A stretch of DNA of 51,790 bases from Flaviramulus sp. GTDB lineage: Bacteria; Bacteroidota; Bacteroidia; Flavobacteriales; Flavobacteriaceae. The DNA is taken from assembly GCA_030731745.1 (NCBI GenBank), contig JANQTJ010000019.1, positions 1-51,790 on the forward strand, given 5' to 3'. Below the pieces are notes generated by a model. The model ran no database searches. It worked only from the letters and a program-made list of their open reading frames with translations, and was not told the DNA's origin. The position numbers and the translations under genes are program-made. Position 1 is the first letter of the stretch. Every line of letters begins with the position of its first letter. This document shows, one piece after another, positions 17,613-25,974 of this stretch.

Positions 17613-17704
17613 TATGTTTGCGATTATTAATTTGTGGAGTGACTAACTCAAAAGAATTATTTGTTAATAGCTAAAAAGCCTTGAATTATTTCGAGGCTTT
17701 TTTT
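17613..17704 (+). ncRNA. Candidate small RNA (promoter to terminator)
   Basis: A -7 element TATGTTTG (17613-17620) on the plus strand is followed about 52 bases later by a stem-loop with a T tract (17673-17704). Transcription starting near 17627 and ending at the terminator would give an RNA of about 75 bases with no open frame. The hairpin can equally serve purE on the other strand, and no -33 box is clear, so this is a candidate only. Confidence 0.3.
17673..17704 (-). terminator. Bidirectional stem-loop terminator after purE
   Basis: AAAAAGCCTTGAA pairs with TTCGAGGCTTTTT around a short TTATT loop, with one G-T pair. T tracts follow the stem on both strands. It begins 1-2 bases after the purE stop on the minus strand, so it is the natural end of the purK-purE transcript. 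Confidence 0.8.
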
Positions 17705-17705
17705 A

Positions 17706-18185
17706 TTATAAGTCTTTTGCAGATTCGTTTACTTTTATTTTTAAGCCTTCTTTATAAGCCATAATTTTATCTAAAACACATTTGTCTGATACGCCTATAA
17801 TTTGTGCAGCTAATATACCGGCATTTTTAGCGCCATTTAAAGCTACAGTAGCTACAGGAACCCCACCTGGCATTTGTAAAATGGATAATATAGAATCCCA
17901 ACCATCAATAGAATTACTGCTTTTTACAGGAACCCCTATTACTGGTAGTGGCGATAAAGAAGCAATCATTCCTGGTAAATGTGCGGCACCACCAGCACCA
18001 GCAATAATTACTGAAAAACCTCTAGCATGCGCATTTTTTCCATAATCGAATAATTTTTCTGGAGTTCTATGTGCTGAAACAATATCAACTTCAACTTTAA
18101 TATCAAACCCGTTTAATATATCAATAGCTTCTTGCATAACTGGCAAGTCGCTTTTGCTACCCATAATAACTCCAACTTTACTCAT
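17706..18185 (-). CDS. purE: N5-carboxyaminoimidazole ribonucleotide mutase
   Basis: A 159-residue class I PurE, which converts N5-CAIR to CAIR in de novo purine synthesis. GSKSDLPVM near the N-terminus (residues 9-17), SAHRTP (about 38-43) and the glycine-rich GAGGAAHLPGM form the active site, including the catalytic histidine of the last motif. It starts 2 bases after the purK stop, so the two are one operon, as expected because PurK makes the PurE substrate. A stem-loop terminator follows immediately. Confidence 0.96.
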   Translation of the reverse strand: MSKVGVIMGSKSDLPVMQEAIDILNGFDIKVEVDIVSAHRTPEKLFDYGKNAHARGFSVIIAGAGGAAHLPGMIASLSPLPVIGVPVKSSNSIDGWDSILSILQMPGGVPVATVALNGAKNAGILAAQIIGVSDKCVLDKIMAYKEGLKIKVNESAKDL

Positions 18186-18187
18186 AA

Positions 18188-19345
18188 TTATATACTTATT
18201 ACTTTGATTGTCTTTTTAACTGCTTCTGCTATTCTTCTGGCTTCACTTAAATTTTCATTTACAATAGTAACATGACCCATTTTTCTGAAAGGGCGTGTTT
18301 GTTTTTTACCATAAATATGAGGTGTGACACCTTCCATTTTCATAATTTTTTCAATGTTTTCATAAACTACATCTCCTGTAAAACCTTCGGCACCAACTAA
18401 ATTAACCATGACACCACCAACTTTACTTCCTGTTCGTCCTAATGGTAAATCTAAAATAGCTCTAATATGTTGTTCGAACTGAGATGTATAACTAGCCTCA
18501 ATAGTTTGATGTCCAGAATTATGAGGTCTAGGTGCAACCTCATTTATTAAAATTTGGTCGTCTTCAGTTAGAAACATTTCAACTGCTAAAAGGCCAACAT
18601 GATTGAAAGCTTTTGAAGTTTTTAAAGCAACTTCCTCAGCTTTTTTTGCAATTTCCTCAGAAATTCTTGCAGGACAAATAACATATTCTACTTGGTTGGC
18701 TTCTGGGTGAAATTCCATCTCTACAACTGGGTAGGTTTTGGTTTCTCCTGAAGCATTTCTGGCAACTATCACAGCTAATTCATTTTTAAAAGGCACCAAT
18801 GTTTCTGCAATACACTCTCCTTTTGGTAGCCCTTCTAAATCTGAAAGATGTCTCACTATTTTAACGCCATTGCCATCATAACCAAATTGAGCTGCTTTCC
18901 AAACAAACGGAAATTTTAAACCGCCATTATTTATAGCATCTTCAATTTCTGATAGGTATGCAAAACGGGAAAAGGGTGCTGTAGGGATATTATTATCAAC
19001 GTAAAATAATTTTTGCTTTGCTTTATTTTGAATGGTTCTTAATGTTTTTGATGAAGGATAGACTTTAACACCTTCTTTTTCAAGAGTTTCCAAGGCGTCA
19101 ACATTTATGTTTTCAATTTCAAAAGTTAATACATTTACTCGCTTTCCAAAATTATAAACAGTATCATAATCCATTAAATTTCCCAAATGAAATTCATCAC
19201 ATGCAATTTTACATGGTGCATCTTCACTGGCTTCTAAAACAGCGGTATAAATATCAAATTTGCGGGTATTATAAAGCATCATTTTGCCTAACTGCCCACC
19301 GCCGAGAATACCGAGTTTAAAATTTGTAGAAAAGTAATTTGTCAT
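18188..19345 (-). CDS. purK: N5-carboxyaminoimidazole ribonucleotide synthase
   Basis: A 385-residue ATP-grasp enzyme that carboxylates aminoimidazole ribonucleotide with bicarbonate and ATP, giving N5-CAIR for PurE. The N-terminal nucleotide-binding segment is LGILGGGQLGKMM (residues 12-24). The ATP-grasp region carries FPFVWKAAQFGYDGNG and the metal-binding INEVAPRPHNSGH motif. It is first in the purKE operon and divergent from the hpt-adk fusion gene across 133 bases that hold promoter boxes for both directions. Confidence 0.96.
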   Translation of the reverse strand: MTNYFSTNFKLGILGGGQLGKMMLYNTRKFDIYTAVLEASEDAPCKIACDEFHLGNLMDYDTVYNFGKRVNVLTFEIENINVDALETLEKEGVKVYPSSKTLRTIQNKAKQKLFYVDNNIPTAPFSRFAYLSEIEDAINNGGLKFPFVWKAAQFGYDGNGVKIVRHLSDLEGLPKGECIAETLVPFKNELAVIVARNASGETKTYPVVEMEFHPEANQVEYVICPARISEEIAKKAEEVALKTSKAFNHVGLLAVEMFLTEDDQILINEVAPRPHNSGHQTIEASYTSQFEQHIRAILDLPLGRTGSKVGGVMVNLVGAEGFTGDVVYENIEKIMKMEGVTPHIYGKKQTRPFRKMGHVTIVNENLSEARRIAEAVKKTIKVISI

Positions 19346-19376
19346 GATTTATTGTTGATAATTCATTTTATACACG

Positions 19377-19384
19377 CAAAAATA
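19377..19384 (-). promoter_or_regulatory. TAnnTTTG -7 box for purK-purE
   Basis: TATTTTTG on the minus strand lies 31 bases before the purK ATG. No TTG is found at the normal -33 spacing. Confidence 0.45.
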
Positions 19385-19449
19385 CACTTAAATCTTAAAA
19401 TAGTTCCTAAAACATAAATCAAAAAATCGATATTAGGCAATCTATTGAT

Positions 19450-19457
19450 TATCTTTG
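19450..19457 (+). promoter_or_regulatory. TAnnTTTG -7 box for the hpt-adk fusion gene
   Basis: TATCTTTG lies 21 bases before the GTG start at 19479, a good distance for a short leader. With the oppositely oriented box at 19377-19384 it makes a divergent promoter region shared by purine synthesis and purine salvage genes. Confidence 0.5.
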
Positions 19458-19478
19458 CCACTTTAAAAATTAATACCC

Positions 19479-20606
19479 GTGATAAAACTACACGACAAAT
19501 ATTTTAAACCATTTATTTCTGCAAAGCAAATTGATGAGGCTATGCAACGCTTAGCTCTTCAAATTGCTGAGGATATTGGTGATGAAATTCCTGTTTTTGT
19601 TGGGATATTAAATGGATCGTTTATGGTTGTGAGTGATTTTGTGAAAAAATATCCAAATCCTTGTGAAGTTACATTTATAAAACTAGCGTCTTATGAAGGC
19701 GTAAAATCAACAGAGGACATCCAGCGTTTAATTGGTTTAACACAAGATTTAACTGATAGAACTGTAATTATTTTGGAAGATATTATAGATACAGGAAATA
19801 CATTACACGAGGTTTACAGGATTTTTAAAAATGAACAAGTGAAATCGCTAAAAATAGCAACCTTGTTCCACAAGCCAGAAGCTTATAAAAAAGATTTTAA
19901 ATTACATTATGTAGGTATTGAAATTCCTAATAAATTCATTGTAGGTTATGGATTAGACTATGATGGATTAGGAAGAAATTTACCAGAAGTATATCAAATT
20001 AAAGAAACCCAATACATGACAAATTTAGTGCTATTTGGACCTCCAGGTGCAGGAAAAGGAACACAAGCAAACTTTTTAAAAGAGAAATATAATTTAGTAC
20101 ATATTTCAACCGGAGATGTTTTTAGGTACAATATTAAAAACGAAACTGCATTAGGTATGCTTGCTAAATCTTATATAGATAAAGGTGAGCTAGTTCCAGA
20201 CCAAGTTACTATAGATATGTTAGAAGCTGAAGTTGAAAAAAACACGACAGCTAAAGGATTTATTTTTGATGGTTTTCCTAGAACCAATGCACAAGCCGAC
20301 GCATTGGATGCTCTTATGGATAGTAAAGATTCTCAAATAAATGCTATGATTGCTTTAGAAGTAGATGATGAAATTTTAGTAGAGCGTCTATTAGGAAGAG
20401 GAAAAACGAGCGGAAGACCTGATGATGCAGATGAATCGATCATAAGAAATAGAATTAAAGAATATTACGATAAAACTGCCATTTTAAAAGATTACTATAC
20501 TGCTCAAGATAAATATTTTGGAGTTGATGGTGTTGGAAGTATTGATGATATTACTCTGCGTTTAAGTTCTGTAATTGATAACTTACAATATGAATTTGGA
20601 AATTAA
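19479..20606 (+). CDS. Fused hypoxanthine phosphoribosyltransferase / adenylate kinase
   Basis: One 375-residue frame carries two complete enzymes. Residues 1 to about 178 are a type I phosphoribosyltransferase: the PRPP loop EDIIDTGNT is at 100-108, with the flap region and VGYGLDYDGLGRNLPE typical of Hpt. Residues 180-375 are adenylate kinase with the P-loop GPPGAGKGT at 187-195, the NMP-binding DGFPRT and the short LID LLGRGKTSGRP. Hpt salvages hypoxanthine to IMP; Adk interconverts ATP, AMP and ADP. The start is GTG at 19479. The Adk part begins with its own ATG at 20016, where internal initiation could give free Adk. No stop or frameshift lies between the domains. Confidence 0.93.
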   Translation: MIKLHDKYFKPFISAKQIDEAMQRLALQIAEDIGDEIPVFVGILNGSFMVVSDFVKKYPNPCEVTFIKLASYEGVKSTEDIQRLIGLTQDLTDRTVIILEDIIDTGNTLHEVYRIFKNEQVKSLKIATLFHKPEAYKKDFKLHYVGIEIPNKFIVGYGLDYDGLGRNLPEVYQIKETQYMTNLVLFGPPGAGKGTQANFLKEKYNLVHISTGDVFRYNIKNETALGMLAKSYIDKGELVPDQVTIDMLEAEVEKNTTAKGFIFDGFPRTNAQADALDALMDSKDSQINAMIALEVDDEILVERLLGRGKTSGRPDDADESIIRNRIKEYYDKTAILKDYYTAQDKYFGVDGVGSIDDITLRLSSVIDNLQYEFGN

Positions 20607-20814
20607 TTTTGCTCTTGGTATATGGCAGCTTATTATAATTATAATTGCAGTGTGTTGTTTGCTTTTTCCAGTTTTAGCACTTATAAGTATTTTAAAAAAT
20701 GATTTTAATGGTAATGATAAAATAATCTGGGTTTTAGTTGTTTTGTTTTTACCTTTCTTTGGAACAATCTTGTATTTTCTTCTAGGGAGGCCAAAAAGAA
20801 TTAAAAATTTATAA
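20590..20814 (+). CDS. Small PLDc_N-type membrane protein
   Basis: A 74-residue protein with two hydrophobic helices (about residues 10-32 and 42-64) separated by a short polar loop, ending in LLGRPKRIKNL. The layout, with a second helix of the form WVLVVLFLPFFGTILYFLLGR, matches the PLDc_N domain, a two-helix unit found alone or at the N-terminus of cardiolipin synthases; no function is known for the stand-alone form. The ATG at 20590 overlaps the end of hpt-adk by 17 bases, and obgE follows 39 bases later, so it is likely co-transcribed with both. Confidence 0.8.
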   Translation: MNLEINFALGIWQLIIIIIAVCCLLFPVLALISILKNDFNGNDKIIWVLVVLFLPFFGTILYFLLGRPKRIKNL

Positions 20815-20853
20815 AATTATTGTTTCCATATCTAATAACATTTTGCCTAAAAC

Positions 20854-21852
20854 ATGACTGAAGGAAATTTTGTAGACTACGTAAAAATGTTTGTTAGCTC
20901 TGGTAACGGGGGTAAAGGTTCTGCCCATTTGCATCGAGAAAAATATGTGGCTAAAGGCGGACCAGATGGAGGTGATGGTGGTAGAGGAGGTCATGTTATC
21001 GTTATAGGTAATAAGAACCTTTGGACACTTCTGCATTTAAAGTTTAAAAAACATATTAAAGCTGGCCATGGAGAACATGGTAGTAGCGGAAGAAGTTTTG
21101 GTTCTGATGGAGAAGATGTTTACATCGAAGTTCCATTGGGAACCGTTATTAGAGATACAGAAAGTAACGAAATACTTTTTGAAATAACGGATGAAGGGGA
21201 AGAAAAAATCTTAGCTCAAGGAGGTAAGGGTGGTTTAGGAAACTGGCATTTTAAAACATCAACAAATCAAACGCCTCGTTATGCGCAACCTGGGATTCCT
21301 ATGGAAGAGAAATACGTAACCATGGAACTTAAGGTGCTGGCTGATGTTGGTTTGGTAGGTTTTCCAAATGCAGGAAAATCTACACTTTTATCAGTTATTA
21401 CTTCAGCTAAACCTAAAATTGCTGATTATGAATTTACTACCCTAAAACCTAATTTAGGTATTGTAAAGTATCGTGAGTTTCAAACGTTTGTAATGGCTGA
21501 TATCCCCGGAATTATTGAAGGTGCTGCTGAAGGAAAAGGCCTAGGACATTATTTTTTACGCCATATAGAGCGTAATTCTGTGTTATTGTTTTTAATACCA
21601 GCGGATGCTAAAGATATTAAAAAGCAGTATGATATTTTGCTAGATGAATTACGCCGTTACAATCCTGAAATGTTAGATAAAGAGCGCATTGTAGCAATTT
21701 CAAAATGTGACATGTTGGATGATGAGTTACAAGCAGAACTAAAAATTCAATTAGATAATGAGTTGCCTATTCCTTATTTACTAATTTCGTCTGTTGCGCA
21801 ACAAGGCATAACAGAATTAAAAGATCTCCTTTGGAAGATTTTGAATGATTAA
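20854..21852 (+). CDS. obgE: GTPase ObgE/CgtA
   Basis: A 332-residue Obg GTPase involved in late assembly of the large ribosomal subunit and in stress signalling. The N-terminal Obg fold (1-158) has its glycine-rich repeats ([22 protein letters not shown]). The G domain has G1 GFPNAGKS at 169-176, switch I TTLKPN, G3 [16 protein letters not shown] and G4 SKCD. The C-terminal OCT domain of some Obg proteins is absent, as is usual for Bacteroidota. Located after hpt-adk and the small membrane protein in one forward run. Confidence 0.97.
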   Translation: MTEGNFVDYVKMFVSSGNGGKGSAHLHREKYVAKGGPDGGDGGRGGHVIVIGNKNLWTLLHLKFKKHIKAGHGEHGSSGRSFGSDGEDVYIEVPLGTVIRDTESNEILFEITDEGEEKILAQGGKGGLGNWHFKTSTNQTPRYAQPGIPMEEKYVTMELKVLADVGLVGFPNAGKSTLLSVITSAKPKIADYEFTTLKPNLGIVKYREFQTFVMADIPGIIEGAAEGKGLGHYFLRHIERNSVLLFLIPADAKDIKKQYDILLDELRRYNPEMLDKERIVAISKCDMLDDELQAELKIQLDNELPIPYLLISSVAQQGITELKDLLWKILND

Positions 21853-21930
21853 TTAAATTGTCTTAAAATTTTATACTTAATAGTTTCTAGCATATTTTTT
21901 TAATTAACTTTATTAAAAAAAAATAAAGTT

Positions 21931-22449
21931 ATGAAATCTCCCGTTTTTTTTATTCTAGCCATACTAATAGTGTCTTGTGCACCCATTCGTGTGACCTATG
22001 ATTATGATTTACAAACCGATTTTAGCCATTATAAAACTTATAACTACTATAAAGATATGGAAACAGGTTTGAGTGAGTTAGATACTAAAAGGTTACTAGA
22101 TGAATTGGATACATCAATGGCAATGAGAGGTTTTAGTTTAGTGGAAACTCCAGATTTTTTTATTGATATAAAAAGTGAACAATTTCAAATAAATCAACAG
22201 AATACCGTAGGTGTAGGTTTAGGTGGTGGTGGCAGAAATGCAGGAGGCGGTATTTCTATTGGGTTACCCATTGGACAATCTAATATCAACCGTCAAATAA
22301 CTATCGATTTTGTTGATGAAAATAAAAAACAATTATTTTGGCAAGCTGTAAGTGAATCTAGTTTTAATCCAAACGGAACTCCCGAAAATAGAGAAGCTAA
22401 ATTAAAGGCAATTGTAGAAAAAATATTATCTAAATATCCACCTAAGTAG
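21931..22449 (+). CDS. DUF4136 domain lipoprotein
   Basis: A 172-residue lipoprotein: a signal peptide ends in the lipobox LIVSC with Cys16 as the lipidated residue. The mature part begins YDYDLQTDFSHYKTYNYY, the characteristic start of DUF4136, and contains a glycine-rich segment (VGVGLGGGGRNAGGG) before a beta-rich end. The family is widespread in Bacteroidota and Proteobacteria with no known function. It is separated from obgE by 78 AT-rich bases and converges on the M64 peptidase gene with only 4 bases between stops. Confidence 0.85.
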   Translation: MKSPVFFILAILIVSCAPIRVTYDYDLQTDFSHYKTYNYYKDMETGLSELDTKRLLDELDTSMAMRGFSLVETPDFFIDIKSEQFQINQQNTVGVGLGGGGRNAGGGISIGLPIGQSNINRQITIDFVDENKKQLFWQAVSESSFNPNGTPENREAKLKAIVEKILSKYPPK

Positions 22450-22453
22450 TAAT

Positions 22454-23845
22454 CTAGTTTTTTATGATTCTTTTATTGGACAAAAGAATGTTGTTTGAGT
22501 AAAAATTGGCAAGGTATAGGCCTGTACTATAGGCGCTAATATCTATTTGAAGTGTTTGTGAATTATCAACAAATAAAGTTTCTATTTTTTTACCGTCAAT
22601 ACTAACAATATCAATTTTCAAGCTTAAGTTGTTATTATTTTCAAACTTAAAATTTATCACATCATTAGTAGGGTTTGGGTACACGGTAATGCTTAAATTA
22701 TTTAAAACACTATCGATTTCTTCAATTCCTAAACTAGAATAATTAATAGTCCAAGTTACCATACTTAAATGTATAGTTTCATGATTGTCTATTTTTAAAA
22801 AACTAGTATTATCTGTAACTATTGAATTTAAAGTGTTAATTCCTTCAATTAAATTAATTTCAAGTAAAGAAACCACTTCAACATTATTAGCAATATTTAG
22901 GCTATTTAAAACCCATTCGTTTTCTAAAGTATTTGGCTCAGGCTTTATTAAATTCAAATTAAAATCTATTGGGAAACTTGGATTGTTAACTGTATTTGAA
23001 ATAGGCATATAAGAGTCGATAGGAGACACAAGATCATGTATTTTTTCTATCATACCTTCTTTACAAACAGAGCAAAAAGGCACACCTAAATAACGCATTT
23101 TACAATTTTGATGTGGCCTATTCCAAGTAGCAGCAGTGCCAGAAGAAGCATATGCATAAATTCCAACACTATTAATTCCTAGCCAGTTTTTCCATTTAAC
23201 TAGGGCTGGATTAGTTTCTTGAGTCATATTTATAGCTTCAGCTGCCAATACATCTCCGGGGTAATATTCATCCTTTAAATCAAAAAGCGAATGCCCTAAT
23301 TCGTGTATAGCAATTTCGTTGGCACTAGTACCAGTAGAAGTAAAAGGAAATTGTCCACCACTTCCTCCATACTCATCAGAATTCACTAATATGATGGTTT
23401 GATCGAATTCAGGGAAGTTATTTGCAAGTACCGTATTTATGGTTGCATAATCAGAGCTAAATAGCAATCTGTGGAAATTGAAACTATCATAACTCGTATT
23501 AAAATATGTGTCAACATTAATGATAGCTGATGCAGGTTCTATCACATCAGTCGCAGTTCCTGGATGATCTGAACCACTTTCATTCGAAGGCACTTTTATA
23601 ATGTATACATTAAAGTAATTAGTGTATTCCACAAATGGTGATTGCGAAAACATATCAGTCATAAAATTTATGGCGTCGTTTTTAAACTTCGCAAATTCTG
23701 AAACTTGATAGCCTTCACTTAAAATAACGAGGTTAATTCTTTTATCATTATCACCGGAAACTTTTAAAGATTCAACCTCAAAAGTTTGTGTATGATGTAT
23801 TTGAGAACTTATCAAAAAAAGTAATGTAATAAGTAGGTTTTTCAT
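22454..23845 (-). CDS. Secreted M64 family metallopeptidase with T9SS sorting domain
   Basis: A 463-residue exported protein. A signal peptide covers about residues 1-20. The peptidase unit resembles the IgA peptidase M64 family: INLVILSEGYQ near residue 38 and the zinc site HELGHSLFDLKDEY (H181, E182, H185, with D/E ligands after). A cysteine cluster, CKMRYLGVPFCSVC, follows. The last 80 residues form a type A T9SS sorting domain (VYPNPTNDVINFKFEN ... GLYLANFYSN ... KRIIKN), so it should pass through the type IX system to the cell surface or medium. It lies 5 bases after a lipoprotein gene. Confidence 0.9.
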   Translation of the reverse strand: MKNLLITLLFLISSQIHHTQTFEVESLKVSGDNDKRINLVILSEGYQVSEFAKFKNDAINFMTDMFSQSPFVEYTNYFNVYIIKVPSNESGSDHPGTATDVIEPASAIINVDTYFNTSYDSFNFHRLLFSSDYATINTVLANNFPEFDQTIILVNSDEYGGSGGQFPFTSTGTSANEIAIHELGHSLFDLKDEYYPGDVLAAEAINMTQETNPALVKWKNWLGINSVGIYAYASSGTAATWNRPHQNCKMRYLGVPFCSVCKEGMIEKIHDLVSPIDSYMPISNTVNNPSFPIDFNLNLIKPEPNTLENEWVLNSLNIANNVEVVSLLEINLIEGINTLNSIVTDNTSFLKIDNHETIHLSMVTWTINYSSLGIEEIDSVLNNLSITVYPNPTNDVINFKFENNNNLSLKIDIVSIDGKKIETLFVDNSQTLQIDISAYSTGLYLANFYSNNILLSNKRIIKN

Positions 23846-23850
23846 TTTGT

Positions 23851-24357
23851 TTATAGTATCGTCTTTATTAGGGCTTTTGAATTCTGTAAACTATCAGTAA
23901 TTTTACTTATTGTTATCGACTTTGTTTTACTATGTAATTGTAATTTTAAAGCAAGTTGAGTGCTTTTCAAATGTATTTGTTTTTTCTTTAAAAATAAAGA
24001 ATCATTTACAAACTCAACTGTTTGAATTAATGGATTTTTTATAATTTCACTTTGAATAGGATTAGAATTTTCATCCAACTGCATGCACTTTAAATCACCA
24101 ATAGAAGCAGATTCGATAAAATTATTTTTATAATTTTTCAATTTACCATCGGTAATTTTTTTATTGATGAATGCAACTTCGGTTTCACCATTTTTAGTTT
24201 CTGATACATTATAGTTTAAAAAAATTAATTTAGGATTACTTTCAATTAATTCCTCTTTCTGCAGAATAACCTTTTTTAAGCCACAACTATAACCATTAAT
24301 TAGGACTATTAATAGTAATAGCTTTAAAATAGTATTTTCGGGTTTTAACTTTTTCAA
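23851..24357 (-). CDS. Unrecognised lipoprotein upstream of the M64 peptidase
   Basis: I do not recognise the family. The chosen start is the TTG at 24357, giving 168 residues with a clean lipoprotein signal (KKLKPEN, then ILKLLLLIVLINGYSC with the lipid-anchored cysteine near residue 25). A longer frame opens with ATG at 24492, but its first 45 residues do not look like a signal peptide and a -7 promoter box (24380-24387) lies inside it. The mature part is lysine- and asparagine-rich with no motif I can name. The stop is 5 bases before the M64 gene, so the lipoprotein may be a partner of the secreted peptidase. Confidence 0.65.
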   Translation of the reverse strand: MKKLKPENTILKLLLLIVLINGYSCGLKKVILQKEELIESNPKLIFLNYNVSETKNGETEVAFINKKITDGKLKNYKNNFIESASIGDLKCMQLDENSNPIQSEIIKNPLIQTVEFVNDSLFLKKKQIHLKSTQLALKLQLHSKTKSITISKITDSLQNSKALIKTIL

Positions 24358-24379
24358 AACTAAAGTTTTTGAGATAAAA

Positions 24380-24407
24380 CAAATATAGTAATTAATGTAA
24401 ACACAAA
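24380..24407 (-). promoter_or_regulatory. TTTG-N16-TATATTTG promoter of the lipoprotein-M64 operon
   Basis: On the minus strand TTTG (24407-24404) is followed by a 16-base spacer and TATATTTG (24387-24380). The spacing is one base below the usual 17-23. Transcription would start about 15 bases before the TTG codon at 24357, which supports that start over the upstream ATG. Confidence 0.55.
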
Positions 24408-24507
24408 ATTTTATAGCTTCTAAAGCCTTTAACTTGCTGTTAATTAATTTGGTTTCTAGCCTTAAAATACTATTTTTCACAAAAATAATCAATCAAAAAC
24501 AGTTATT

Positions 24508-25794
24508 ATGAGTGCATTATCTTCAGATTCAAAATGGTCTTTCTTAGAGAAAATTGGTTTCAGATTTAGCTTTATTTATTTTTTACTTTTTATTGTTTTA
24601 AATAATAATGGCGCTTATCCTTTTTGGGTATTAATAGCTAATTATCCTACAAGTTTATTGCATAAGTTTATTCCTTGGCTTGGAGAAAAAATTCTTAAAC
24701 TTCCTGAACAAATTACCACGTTTACTAATGGAAGCGGCGATACTACCTATGATTATGTTTGCATTTTTATGTTTTCTGTTGTTGCAGTTTTTGGGACTTT
24801 AATATGGTCTTTTTTAGATAGAAACCGAAGTAATTATAGAAAATTATATTATTGGATTACAGTTGCCATTCGTTTTTATGTTGCGCTAATGTTGATAAAT
24901 TATGGATTAGTTAAAGTTATTAAACTCCAATTTCCATCTCCATCATTTTCTAGATTATTACAGCCCTATGGAGATTCATCTCCAATGGGTTTAGCTTGGA
25001 CATTTTTGGGATTTTCTAAAGGGTATAATCTTTTTATAGGGATAGCTGAGGTTTCAGCAGGCTTGTTGTTGTTTAGAAGAACCATGACAGCTGGAGCTAT
25101 TATTACTATAATGACAACAGCTAATGTTATGGCAGTAAATTATTTTTATGATGTTCCAGTAAAAATTCTTTCTACACATTTGTTTTTAATGACCCTATTT
25201 TTAATTCTAAAAGATTTAAAACCCATGTTTACATTTTTTTTCACTGGAAAAACAGTGAGTCTTTCAATAATAAAACAACCTACTAAACCAGATGAGAAAT
25301 CATTAAAATTATTTTCTATAATAATGAAGGCTTTACTGATTCCCTACATTATAATTTTTGGAATAATTAATTTATCTAAATCTCAAAAAGTATATGGGGA
25401 TGGCGCACCAAAACCTGATTTATATGGGTTATTTAAGATTAATATGTTTGAAAAAAATGGCGATACCATTTCAACCGATCTTAACAATACTGAAAGATGG
25501 CGTTATTTAATTTCAGAACGAAAAGGAAGTGTTCAAATTCATAATATTGATAAGTCGGTAAACTCTTATAAATCTGAGATTGATACTTTAAAAAATGAAT
25601 TAAAGCTCGTAAGTTATAAGGATTCTACCGATATAATGACCATTAATTATAAAAAAACAGAAAACGAATTTACCTTTGAAACTTTATATAAAAACGATAC
25701 TATTAAAGCAAGTGGTAAGATTTTAAATAAAGATAACTTTATATTGATGAACAGAGGTTTTAATTGGGCTAACGATTACCCGTTTAATAGATAA
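24508..25794 (+). CDS. DoxX-like integral membrane protein
   Basis: A 428-residue protein with about eight hydrophobic helices in the first 280 residues and a soluble tail (about 295-428) with beta-strand character. The central helices (YGLVKVIKLQFPSP, GIAEVSAGLLLFRRTM, ANVMAVNYFYDVPVK) resemble DoxX-family proteins, which are four-helix quinone- or redox-linked membrane proteins of mostly unknown role. The C-terminal extension is not part of the standard DoxX unit and may face the periplasm. It stands alone, divergent from the lipoprotein-M64 pair. Confidence 0.7.
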   Translation: MSALSSDSKWSFLEKIGFRFSFIYFLLFIVLNNNGAYPFWVLIANYPTSLLHKFIPWLGEKILKLPEQITTFTNGSGDTTYDYVCIFMFSVVAVFGTLIWSFLDRNRSNYRKLYYWITVAIRFYVALMLINYGLVKVIKLQFPSPSFSRLLQPYGDSSPMGLAWTFLGFSKGYNLFIGIAEVSAGLLLFRRTMTAGAIITIMTTANVMAVNYFYDVPVKILSTHLFLMTLFLILKDLKPMFTFFFTGKTVSLSIIKQPTKPDEKSLKLFSIIMKALLIPYIIIFGIINLSKSQKVYGDGAPKPDLYGLFKINMFEKNGDTISTDLNNTERWRYLISERKGSVQIHNIDKSVNSYKSEIDTLKNELKLVSYKDSTDIMTINYKKTENEFTFETLYKNDTIKASGKILNKDNFILMNRGFNWANDYPFNR

Positions 25795-25947
25795 AAAAAG
25801 AGGTTTTTTGAGTTACTTTTTTTTAAATCAATTAACAAATGCAAGTATTTTTACGTTAAGTATTATCTTTATATCTACTAAAATAATAAATAACAAAACT
25901 ATAACGTTCGTTATGGAAGTAATCTATTTTTAGTCCACTATAAAGTT

Positions 25948-25955
25948 TAACTTTG
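25948..25955 (+). promoter_or_regulatory. TAnnTTTG -7 box for the TPR gene
   Basis: TAACTTTG lies 19 bases before the ATG at 25975. The upstream 150 bases are AT-rich with no clear -33 TTG and no other feature I can name. Confidence 0.5.
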
Positions 25956-25974
25956 CTATTCTGAATATAATTAA

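Noticed and set aside
24358-24492. N-terminal extension of the lipoprotein from ATG 24492
   Set aside because: It would put 45 residues with no signal character before a clear lipoprotein signal, and it contains the promoter.
25795-25840. A/T-rich stretch after the DoxX-like gene as a terminator
   Set aside because: Only A-T pairs around a GAGG loop; the stem is too weak to call.
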